NCBI RefSeq assembly: GCF_000285575.1
Contig: NZ_HE611050.1
Coordinates: forward strand, 1,561,201-1,625,200
From: Clostridium senegalense JC122
Lineage (GTDB): Bacteria; Bacillota; Clostridia; Clostridiales; Clostridiaceae
DNA length: 64,000 nucleotides
Reading direction: 5' to 3'
The notes under the pieces were generated by a model. It was given only the letters and a program-made list of their open reading frames with translations, had not been told where the DNA came from and made no database searches. Shown here in pieces: positions 56,699 to 64,000 of the stretch. Positions within the stretch are counted from its first letter, which is position 1, and each line of letters starts with the position of its first letter. The position numbers and the translations under genes were made by a program.

Positions 56699-57991
56699 AT
56701 GAACAATTTATTTAAACTTAAAGAGCATAATGTAAGTTTTAAAGGCGAACTTACAGCAGGCGTAACCTCTTTTTTTGCTGCAGTATATATAATCATAGTT
56801 AATGCTAGTATATTAAGTGATACTGGCATGCCACTTGAAGGGCTAATAATAGCTACTGCTTTGTCTTCACTTATCGGAACATTGCTTGTAGCTTTCATAA
56901 GTAATGCCCCATTGTTAATAATGCCTGGTATGGGTATTAATGCACTATTCACTTATACAATTGTTAAATCTATGGGCTTATCCTTTAATGAAGCATTAGG
57001 TGCAGTAGTTATTTCTGGAATAATTTTTTCCATTATAGCTTTTACAAAGCTATCAACTATAATTGCTGATGCAATACCTCAATCATTAAAAGAAGCTATT
57101 TCTGTTGGAATTGGATTATTTATTACTTTTATAGGTCTTCAAAAAAGCGGACTTATTGTAGGTAATGAGACAACCTTAATTGCATTAGGAGATCTTACTT
57201 CACCTTCAGTTTTAGCATTTTTAATAATTTTTGTATTAACTCTTTATTTATTTTCAAGGGATGTTCCCGGAGGTTTTTTAATAAGCATTATAGTTGGTAC
57301 TTTAATATGTATTGGCTTTAGAATTGTTGATTTAAGTGGATTATCTTTTACAGGAATAGATTTAGGAAGTTATAAACAAATATTTTTTAATATGAGTTTT
57401 GCTAAAATATCTGATTCTTCATTTTGGATTGCAGTATTCTCATTAACTCTTGTTTTAGTCTTTGAAAACATTGGACTTTTACATGGTCAAATTAATGGAA
57501 TGTTGAAAGCAGATTATAAATTTAAACCAGCATTAAAAGCTACTTCTATTTCAACTATAGTTTGTGGTATATTCGGTACTAGTCCCTCTGTATCAACAGT
57601 TGAAGGTGCAGCTGGAATTGCTGCTGGTGGAAAAACTGGACTATCTTCTGTAATAGCTGGATTATTATTTTTACTATCTTTACTATTCATACCATTTATA
57701 AAAATAATACCAGATGCAGCAATATCACCAATACTTATAATTATTGGTGCTTTAATGATGAAAAACATAGAAAATATTAATTTTAATAACTTTACAGAAG
57801 GGTTACCTGCATTTTTAATTATCGCCTTAATACCTTTAACTTATAGTATAGTTGATGGTATCGCCTTTGGGTTTATTACCTATCCTTTAATGAAGCTCTT
57901 TAAAAAGGAACATAAAGATGTTTCTATGCCTATGTATATAATTGCATTAGCATTTTTAGCTTATTTTATACTTCATTATTCAAGTATTTAA
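56699..57991 (+). CDS. NCS2 family purine permease (PbuG/AzgA-like)
   Basis: A 430-residue uptake carrier for hypoxanthine, guanine or adenine with about twelve membrane segments. The conserved MPGMGINALFTYTIV block is near residues 78-92 and GTSPSVSTVEGAAGIAAGGKTG near 293-314. The ATG at 56699 has ACGAGGT ahead and gives the family start. No purine riboswitch could be seen in the 190-base leader. Single gene. Confidence 0.9.
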   Translation: MNNLFKLKEHNVSFKGELTAGVTSFFAAVYIIIVNASILSDTGMPLEGLIIATALSSLIGTLLVAFISNAPLLIMPGMGINALFTYTIVKSMGLSFNEALGAVVISGIIFSIIAFTKLSTIIADAIPQSLKEAISVGIGLFITFIGLQKSGLIVGNETTLIALGDLTSPSVLAFLIIFVLTLYLFSRDVPGGFLISIIVGTLICIGFRIVDLSGLSFTGIDLGSYKQIFFNMSFAKISDSSFWIAVFSLTLVLVFENIGLLHGQINGMLKADYKFKPALKATSISTIVCGIFGTSPSVSTVEGAAGIAAGGKTGLSSVIAGLLFLLSLLFIPFIKIIPDAAISPILIIIGALMMKNIENINFNNFTEGLPAFLIIALIPLTYSIVDGIAFGFITYPLMKLFKKEHKDVSMPMYIIALAFLAYFILHYSSI

Positions 57992-57992
57992 A

Positions 57993-58024
57993 ATAAAAAC
58001 AGGTGTATAACTACACCTGTTTTT
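57993..58024. terminator. bidirectional terminator
   Basis: AACAGGTGTA-TAAC-TACACCTGTT hairpin, perfect stem, between convergent genes. Confidence 0.85.
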
Positions 58025-58938
58025 TAATCTTCTTTAATTAATTCTTTTATCATATCATGTTCATGATCTTCTATCTCAGCCTCTAGTTCTTTTATGTCAA
58101 CTTCATTAATGATATCTTCATAGCTACCTTTAACTAAAGTTATATCTTCTATTTTAAAATCTCTTAATTCATCATCTGAACCATCAACTTTAATTTTAAC
58201 CCTAACGCTTTCTTTAACTACGCTGTTGCTTATAACTTCACCTTCACCATCTACTGTACTTACGATTGATCCTACTTTAGGTAATTTCTTTCTAGTTTCC
58301 TCATAAGTTTTTTGTTCATAGTTTAAACAGCACATTAATCTACCACATATTCCAGATATTTTTGTAGGGTTTAATGATAAGTTTTGTTCCTTAGCCATTT
58401 TTATTGATACAGGTACAAAATCTCCTAAAAATGTTGAGCAACAAAGTGGTCTGCCACATGGACCTAAGCCACCTTTCATCTTTGCTTCATCTCTTACCCC
58501 TATTTGTCTTAACTCTATTCTTGTTCTAAATACAGAAGCTAAATCTTTTACTAATTCTCTAAAATCAACTCTTCCATCTGCAGTAAAATAAAATATAACT
58601 TTATTATTATCAAATGTATATTCTACATCTATAAGTTTCATATCTAATGCATGTTTTTCTATCTTTTCCATGCATACACTAAAAGCTTCTTCCTCTTTTT
58701 CTTTATTTTCCTTATTTTTCAAAATGTCTTCTTCTGTCGCCTTTCTTATTACATCTTTAAGTGGAGAAACTATTTTTTTCTCACAAATTTGTCTTCTACC
58801 TATAACGCATTCACCAAATTCTACACCTCTAGCTGTTTCTACAACTACAAAATCACTACATTTTATATCTAACTCACCAGGATTAAAATAATATATTTTC
58901 CCAGCTTTTTTAAATCTAACACCTATTACAGTAACCAT
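58024..58938 (-). CDS. ricT: RicT (YaaT), PSP1-domain regulator
   Basis: A 304-residue protein of the Ric complex (RicA-RicF-RicT), which in Bacillus is needed for sporulation, competence and mRNA processing. The PSP1 domain has conserved Cys groups: CGRPLCCSTFLG (about 161-172) and GICGRLMCCLNYEQ (about 197-210). It lies 1 base after holB, as in Bacillus, where the order is holB-yaaT. Confidence 0.93.
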   Translation of the reverse strand: MVTVIGVRFKKAGKIYYFNPGELDIKCSDFVVVETARGVEFGECVIGRRQICEKKIVSPLKDVIRKATEEDILKNKENKEKEEEAFSVCMEKIEKHALDMKLIDVEYTFDNNKVIFYFTADGRVDFRELVKDLASVFRTRIELRQIGVRDEAKMKGGLGPCGRPLCCSTFLGDFVPVSIKMAKEQNLSLNPTKISGICGRLMCCLNYEQKTYEETRKKLPKVGSIVSTVDGEGEVISNSVVKESVRVKIKVDGSDDELRDFKIEDITLVKGSYEDIINEVDIKELEAEIEDHEHDMIKELIKED

Positions 58939-58939
58939 A

Positions 58940-59878
58940 TTACACCTCCTGCAACTTTAATAACATAACATTAAATGCTAAAGCGCTATTTACATTTTTG
59001 TCTAAATTAACTCTTGTAGCATTTATTATACTAATAATATCATTTAATTGTTTAAAAGAAAACATACTTGCGCACATCTTTATTTCCTCGAATTTATCCT
59101 TATTTATTATAAGGTCTTTATTACCAATTTCTTTATATATTATTGCATCTCTTAAAAAACTTATCATAATATCAACTATATATTCAAATCTTTTCACATT
59201 ACTTGTAAAAAACTCTTCTAAGGCAAATGTATCTTCTATATCCAAATGGTCTAACGTATTTATTATATTTATAACCTTATCTCTTATTTCATTAAATTCA
59301 TCATCATTTAAAAGCATATCCACCCTTCCAGGTATACCTCTACTAAATTCTAAAAGAAAGTTTTCATTTTCTTCCTTTAATCCTGGATAAAAAACTTGTA
59401 AATATTGTAACATTTCTTCATCTTTTAATGGTATAAATTTATGTATTTGACAACGAGACTTTATAGTTTCTAAAATATTGTTTAATTCCTCACACAATAT
59501 TATTATAAATATATTTTTAGGTGGTTCCTCAATGGTTTTAAGCAATGCATTTTGCGCTTGAGTTGTCATTTTATCACCATTGTGAATTATAACTACTTTT
59601 TTATCTGACTCATAAGGCTTTTTATTTATTTCTTCAATCAATTCTCTTACTTCGTTAACTCCTATAGATAACCTTCCAGCTTTTAATTTAAATTCAACTA
59701 TATCTACATAATCTCTATTTTCACTTTTGCCAATTAGTTTAATTGCTATACTTTTAGATACTACACTTTTTCCTATGCCATCTTCTCCCCAAAATATATG
59801 AGCATGAGAAATAGTTTTTAAATCTATTGCATTATAAAAACTACTTATCATATCTTCATGTCCTATTATATTCTTCAT
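58940..59878 (-). CDS. holB: DNA polymerase III subunit delta'
   Basis: A 312-residue clamp-loader subunit. The Walker A-like GEDGIGKSVVSKSIA is near residues 31-45 and the SRC arginine finger in IKSRCQIHKF near 140-150. ALLKTIEEPPKNIFIIIL is a family mark. ATG at 59878 has TAGGAGG ahead; the longer ORF start has no such site. Upstream a hairpin follows darA. Confidence 0.95.
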   Translation of the reverse strand: MKNIIGHEDMISSFYNAIDLKTISHAHIFWGEDGIGKSVVSKSIAIKLIGKSENRDYVDIVEFKLKAGRLSIGVNEVRELIEEINKKPYESDKKVVIIHNGDKMTTQAQNALLKTIEEPPKNIFIIILCEELNNILETIKSRCQIHKFIPLKDEEMLQYLQVFYPGLKEENENFLLEFSRGIPGRVDMLLNDDEFNEIRDKVINIINTLDHLDIEDTFALEEFFTSNVKRFEYIVDIMISFLRDAIIYKEIGNKDLIINKDKFEEIKMCASMFSFKQLNDIISIINATRVNLDKNVNSALAFNVMLLKLQEV

Positions 59879-59900
59879 ACTAATTCCTCCTAAAATAAAT

Positions 59901-59928
59901 GTGCAGTAAAATTTTATTTTACTGCACA
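59901..59928 (-). terminator. hairpin between darA and holB
   Basis: GTGCAGTAAAA/TTTTACTGCAC perfect stem with a T-rich tail on the minus strand; terminator or attenuator ahead of holB. Confidence 0.7.
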
Positions 59929-60005
59929 TATTAATTTAAGTTGTTTAAAAGAAAATTGTCTTGTTAAACATATATTATATTTTAACCAATAATTATTTTT
60001 ACATT

Positions 60006-60335
60006 TTAAACCCTTAAAAATTTATCTACATCTACTACAAATATAGTTGCTCCTCCAATATCCACTTCTATTGGATATGGTACATATACTCCTGTAGATC
60101 CTGCTACTGGTGAAGGTGATGATACTATTTGTTTTCTTATTTTGCATATATCTTCTATTATTGATAATACCAAATTTACTTTTTCATCATCTACACCACA
60201 CATCAATGTAGTGTTTCCTGCTTTCAAAAAACCACCTGTTGTTGCTAGTTTTGTTACTCTTAATCCATTTTCGGTCATAACATCAATAAGGTCTGGTGCA
60301 TCATCGTCTTGAACTATTGCAATTACTAGTTTCAT
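60006..60335 (-). CDS. darA: cyclic-di-AMP receptor DarA (YaaQ)
   Basis: A 109-residue PII-like protein that binds c-di-AMP. Conserved: MKLVIAIVQDDDAPDLIDVM, RVTKLATTGGFLKAGNTTLMCGV and a PSPVAGSTGVYVPYP-like loop. The B-loop region is short compared with PII. It is in the conserved tmk-yaaQ-holB order of Bacillus. The start is behind AAAGGGGAGATTG. Confidence 0.93.
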   Translation of the reverse strand: MKLVIAIVQDDDAPDLIDVMTENGLRVTKLATTGGFLKAGNTTLMCGVDDEKVNLVLSIIEDICKIRKQIVSSPSPVAGSTGVYVPYPIEVDIGGATIFVVDVDKFLRV

Positions 60336-60508
60336 AACAATCTCCCCTTTATTTAGACTTTATAAAAATATCCATCTAAATTTTATATTAATAACCAAAA
60401 TGTAAATTTATATAGGAATTTTTATAGTCTATTAATTTCTGTTTTCCATTTTATTCTAGTTATTATGATTTTATCATACCTACTATATAAATTTATAATT
60501 TTAAATAA

Positions 60509-61129
60509 TTATTTAAGAAAACTTTCTATTTCATTAACAATTTTATTATGCACATAATCTAAAGTATTATTTCCATCTATAGTAACTATATTATTCAATT
60601 CTTTAGCCAATTGTTGATAGCCATTATAAACTTTTTTATGAAAATCATTACCGCAACTTTCTAATCTATCTAGTTTCCTTTGTGAACATTTTCGCTCTAA
60701 ACCTTTTTCATATTCTACATTTATCATTAATGTTAAATCTGCTTTAATGCCATTTAAAGCTATATCATTTATACATTGCACTTCTTTTACCCCTATACCT
60801 CTTGCAATTCCTTGATAAACAATCGAAGAATATACAAACCTATCACATAAAACAATTGTTCCATCTTCTAATGCTGGTTTTATTACTTCTTCTATTAGCT
60901 GTGCTCTAGATGCTGCATATAGTAATGCCTCACATACACTACTCATTTCTGCATTGTTATTATCTAGTATTATATTTCTTATATTTTCACTTATTTTAGT
61001 TCCTCCAGGTTCTCTTGTAACTAAAACTTTATATCCTTTATTTTCTAAATAATTAGAAAGCATTTTTATTTGTGTACTTTTTCCACTTCCATCTGGCCCT
61101 TCTAATGCTATTAATAATCCCTTTTTCAT
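60509..61129 (-). CDS. tmk: thymidylate kinase
   Basis: A 206-residue kinase making dTDP from dTMP. P-loop EGPDGSGKST is near residues 10-19, the TREPGGTKI motif near 39-47, and the DR(F/Y) motif in CDRFVYSSIVYQG. Typical length. It follows the decarboxylase gene by 16 bases and is transcribed with it. Confidence 0.97.
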   Translation of the reverse strand: MKKGLLIALEGPDGSGKSTQIKMLSNYLENKGYKVLVTREPGGTKISENIRNIILDNNNAEMSSVCEALLYAASRAQLIEEVIKPALEDGTIVLCDRFVYSSIVYQGIARGIGVKEVQCINDIALNGIKADLTLMINVEYEKGLERKCSQRKLDRLESCGNDFHKKVYNGYQQLAKELNNIVTIDGNNTLDYVHNKIVNEIESFLK

Positions 61130-61145
61130 ATATTCCTCCAGTTTA

Positions 61146-62564
61146 CTATTCCTCTATAATAGCTATATTATTGTTTTCTAAACCTAGTATAGTAACTTTA
61201 TTATCTATATAATACTGCAGTATGTCTAAAGATTTTTTATCTATTATCTCTCCTGGCATAATTAATGGTATACCTGGAGGATATGGAACTACAGCCTCTT
61301 TACATATTTTATTTTGACATTTTTTATAATCTTTAAGAACTTGTTTTTTATGCAGAACTTCATAAGGATATAATTTAATATTCGGTATATGACATTCTAA
61401 AGCCTTTATATTTTTTTCTTTTAATATAGTTACATCACAATTTTTTAATTCATTATATAGATTTTCGAAATCTTTTTCTGTATTAAATGGAGAAAATATA
61501 GCAACTACATTTCTACAATCGCTTAATTCACACTGAATACCCTTTTCTCTTAAATAATCTAATAGCTTATGACCACTATATCCCTTATCTACATTTATTA
61601 TAAACCTTGTTTTATCTAAAGTTAGTCCTTTATCTAAATCTTTCTCTGAAATTATATGAAATATACTTAACTTATTTATTTTTTTAGTATATTTATCACA
61701 TAAATCTAATAATTCATTATAAAATTTTTCCCCATATTTTTGAAGAAAAAATCTTCCATATTCCATAGATGCCATTAATATATATGAAGGACTTGTACTT
61801 AAAAATGCTGAAACATAAAAATCTACAACATTTAAATCTACACCTTCATTTACATGCAAAAATGCTGTCTGTGTTAAACTTGGTATAGTCTTATGAGAAC
61901 TTTCAACAACCATATCACAACCTAATTCCAGTGCATCCTTAGGTAGTCTATTATTTGCTTTAAAATGTGCTCCATGTGCAGAATCTACAATTACTTTCAT
62001 ACCATATAATTTGGCTTTATTAACTATGGTCTTTAAGTCATAACATACTCCATAATAATTAGGATATGTCAAAATTATACCTTTAGCATCTTGATTCTCT
62101 TCTATTGTTTTATAAAGATTGTCTATATCTATTGATAGCGGAGCATCATATATCTCACTTATATTATTTTTTATATATATAGGCTTTAATTTTCTCATTA
62201 TTATTCCATTATATACAGATCTATGGCAATTTCTTTCGACAATTACCTTATCCCCCTCTTGGAAAGATGAAAATATCATAGCTAGGTTACCACTTGTACT
62301 TCCATTTACTAAAAAGTATGATTTTTTACTTTCATAAAATTTAGACAGAAGTTCTAAAGATTCTTTTATTATATTTTCTGGACTATGTAAATTATCAACT
62401 CCATCAACCTCTGTTATATCAAATTTTATTAAATTATTTAAAAACAATAATCCTTCATTAGTAATTTTATAGCCCCTTCCACATTTATGGCCTGGCATAG
62501 ATAAAGGAACATTATCTTCATTTATATATTTTAAAATACCATCTATTAATGGCGTACTTGTCAT
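61146..62564 (-). CDS. Orn/Lys/Arg decarboxylase family protein
   Basis: A 472-residue PLP enzyme of the YaaO type in the oriC-side block. The PLP lysine is in VVESSHKTIPSLTQTAFLHV (about residue 220), and the N-terminal PLSMPGHKCGRG and the C-terminal PYPPGIPLIMPGE are conserved. Length fits the short Gram-positive form; substrate (arginine, lysine or ornithine) cannot be told. Start follows AAAAGAGGTG. Confidence 0.92.
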   Translation of the reverse strand: MTSTPLIDGILKYINEDNVPLSMPGHKCGRGYKITNEGLLFLNNLIKFDITEVDGVDNLHSPENIIKESLELLSKFYESKKSYFLVNGSTSGNLAMIFSSFQEGDKVIVERNCHRSVYNGIIMRKLKPIYIKNNISEIYDAPLSIDIDNLYKTIEENQDAKGIILTYPNYYGVCYDLKTIVNKAKLYGMKVIVDSAHGAHFKANNRLPKDALELGCDMVVESSHKTIPSLTQTAFLHVNEGVDLNVVDFYVSAFLSTSPSYILMASMEYGRFFLQKYGEKFYNELLDLCDKYTKKINKLSIFHIISEKDLDKGLTLDKTRFIINVDKGYSGHKLLDYLREKGIQCELSDCRNVVAIFSPFNTEKDFENLYNELKNCDVTILKEKNIKALECHIPNIKLYPYEVLHKKQVLKDYKKCQNKICKEAVVPYPPGIPLIMPGEIIDKKSLDILQYYIDNKVTILGLENNNIAIIEE

Positions 62565-62705
62565 TGATATTCACCTCTTTTAGTTCCTTATTTTTATAAA
62601 TAAACTTATTTTTATACTATAATATATTTCTTATATATCCTTTAACTAATTTTTTTCTAATACATTTGTTATAAAATAAATAAAAATCTGTGTTCAGATC
62701 TGTAT

Positions 62706-62795
62706 TTATAATTTTTTTTCACACTCCATACATATTTTTCTTCCATAAACTATTATACCATCATTTGACTTATTACATATTATACAATTACACAT
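62706..62795 (-). CDS. Gin-like (CsfB-like) mini zinc protein
   Basis: A 29-codon gene with GGGGAGGA nine bases ahead of the ATG at 62795. Its CIIC and CMEC pairs and the NDGIIVYGRKI core look like the N-terminal zinc half of the sigma-factor inhibitor Gin (about 60 residues in Bacillus, CVIC...CLDC). It lies beside the decarboxylase gene, the same area as csfB in Bacillus. The C-terminal half is absent; a small hairpin with T-run follows. It is either a short homolog or a truncated gene. Confidence 0.6.
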   Translation of the reverse strand: MCNCIICNKSNDGIIVYGRKICMECEKKL

Positions 62796-63007
62796 TTTAT
62801 CCTCCCCAAATTAGCTTTATATACTAAGTAATATTTTAATAAACTTATTCATCCTTATTAATTATTGACTTGAATATAGCCATATATACAAGCTAATTTG
62901 CCCATATATAAAATGGTCTTGTATTTAATACTTTATATTATTAATGGGTATAATAATAATTGTTTATATATAATATAAAATTTTTAAAATTGGAAGGAGA
63001 TTTTCTT

Positions 63008-64000
63008 GTGAAACAAAATGTTATAAGTTATTTATCAACTATAAAAAATGAAATTCTTTCAATAAATAGTTTTTTATATAATAACCCTGAAAAACCATTT
63101 CATGAATATAATTCTTGTAAATACTTAATAAATATTTTAAAAAATCATGATTTTAGTATAACTGAAAACTTTTTAGATATTAATACTGCTTTTAAAGCTA
63201 CTTATGGACAGGGTTATCCTAAAATATGTTATATCTGCAAATATAGTGCGCATGAAACTTTAGGTCATATTTATGGGAATAATTCAAATGCAGCTATTTC
63301 TATAGGCGCTGGCATTGCTTTAAAAGAAATATTAAATAAAATGAATGGAACTATAATTATAATAGGTTGTCCTGGATTATACTCAAATGGTAGTGAAACA
63401 AAGATGACTCATGAAAATGTATTTGAAGACGTTGATTTAATAATCGCACCACACGTAGACAACGCAAATTCAGAAAGTGGAACTTCTATGGCCTCTATAC
63501 CTCTAAAAATAGACTATACTTTAAATAAAACAGATAATAGATCCTTAGAGTTTTCATTATTTAATTTGCAAAGCTTAAATCAAATAGTTAGAAGCTCTTG
63601 TGATAAATGTTATATAGATAAGTTAAACATAGATATAAATAATAAAATTCAAGATAAACTAATTAATGAAACCTTTAAATTTCATTTAAAATCTCCTTGT
63701 ATTAAAGAGGCAGAAATAATTGAAAATAAAATAAGAACTTATTTTACTAATTTAGATTCTATGTTAGATATAAAATATAATGTATGCCTATATGAATTAC
63801 CTTGTAAGCAATTAATTTCTAATACTGTTTTATCTAGAATTTTTTCTCACAATTTAAAGGAATGCGGAATAATAAATATAGATGAACCTAAAACTATGGA
63901 ATATTCATTAGGTATTGGAACTATAAGTCATACTACACCTACTATATATCCATCTATATCTATAACTGATAATACAAGTATCCATTGTCCTTCAACTGAG
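63008..64000 (+). CDS. divergent M20-like (AbgB/amidohydrolase-type) protein, 3' end cut by window
   Basis: The first 331 codons of a gene starting GTG at 63008, eight bases after GGAAGGAG. The fold looks like M20D carboxypeptidase/amidohydrolase: YNNPEKPFHEYNSCKYLI at the N-terminus and a GIGTISHTTPTIYPSISI block near the end, which matches the usual GxxDFGNVS...P region. The metal site seems changed: where relatives have GHACGHN there is GHIYGNN, and the PAEE-G motif reads GCPGLYSNG. It may be an inactive or altered paralog. No other gene is transcribed with it in the window. Confidence 0.75.
   Translation, partial: MKQNVISYLSTIKNEILSINSFLYNNPEKPFHEYNSCKYLINILKNHDFSITENFLDINTAFKATYGQGYPKICYICKYSAHETLGHIYGNNSNAAISIGAGIALKEILNKMNGTIIIIGCPGLYSNGSETKMTHENVFEDVDLIIAPHVDNANSESGTSMASIPLKIDYTLNKTDNRSLEFSLFNLQSLNQIVRSSCDKCYIDKLNIDINNKIQDKLINETFKFHLKSPCIKEAEIIENKIRTYFTNLDSMLDIKYNVCLYELPCKQLISNTVLSRIFSHNLKECGIINIDEPKTMEYSLGIGTISHTTPTIYPSISITDNTSIHCPSTE

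Noticed and set aside
1..64000. CRISPR array, insertion sequence, tRNA or rRNA gene
   Set aside because: I found no spaced direct repeats, transposase gene, or cloverleaf/rRNA sequence on either strand.

Overview
The window is AT-rich, gene-dense, low-GC Firmicutes DNA that fits Clostridium sensu stricto (cluster I). The evidence is ATG/GTG/TTG starts behind strong GGAGG sites, spore genes (spmA, spmB, a gin-like gene, abrB), a T-box, a PyrR attenuator, the arginine deiminase pathway and an in-frame UGA selenoprotein gene. I cannot name the species from sequence alone.

Layout. (1) 1-8.1 kb, minus strand: metG (3' end off the window) with its T-box leader, an erythromycin-esterase-like protein, then pstS, pstC, pstA, pstB and phoU, with an 11-bp-phased PhoP-type box ahead of pstS and another ahead of pstC. 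(2) 8.1-15.6 kb: an orphan OppC-type permease joined to a large membrane protein, a MATE exporter, spmA-spmB, small membrane proteins, truA. (3) 15.8-19.5 kb: a decay zone with a frameshifted deaminase-toxin gene, a GyrI-domain relic and a broken AraC/GyrI regulator around an intact PadR unit. (4) 19.8-24.7 kb: a sigma-54 activator followed by an M20 peptidase and a YfcC transporter, each preceded by the same -24/-12 core. (5) 24.8-36.5 kb: YitT, cardiolipin synthase, a second copy of the large membrane protein, an RsgI-like protein, a glucosaminidase, RluF, lipoproteins, ispF, ferredoxin. (6) 36.5-46.5 kb: arcC-arcA-argF, then the pyrimidine operon pyrB-pyrI-pyrC-pyrF-pyrK-pyrD-pyrE under a PyrR attenuator. 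(7) 46.7-50.0 kb: HesB-like selenoprotein, frameshifted HD hydrolase, DUF1836 protein, a DnaA-box cluster, abrB. (8) 50.2-64 kb: a NlpC/P60 hydrolase, then the oriC-side housekeeping block known from Bacillus (decarboxylase, tmk, darA, holB, ricT, trmN6, rsmI) with lrgAB, a PIN protein, a LysM protein and a purine permease inserted, and at the end a gin-like mini-gene and a divergent M20-like gene running off the window.

How the parts work together: Pst brings in phosphate under PhoP control. arcC-arcA-argF turns arginine into ATP, ammonia and ornithine, while pyrB-E makes UMP; both pathways handle carbamoyl phosphate. The sigma-54 module probably controls peptide or acyl-amino-acid use. Several breaks in the decayed genes are one-base contractions of A or T runs. 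This is either real decay or homopolymer under-calling, and the question should be settled before those genes are written off.

Most notable: the 98-codon selenoprotein with a readable bacterial SECIS hairpin, two intergenic DnaA-box clusters 15 kb apart, the twin sigma-54 promoters with a shared 25-bp repeat, and two paralogous large membrane proteins of unknown function.
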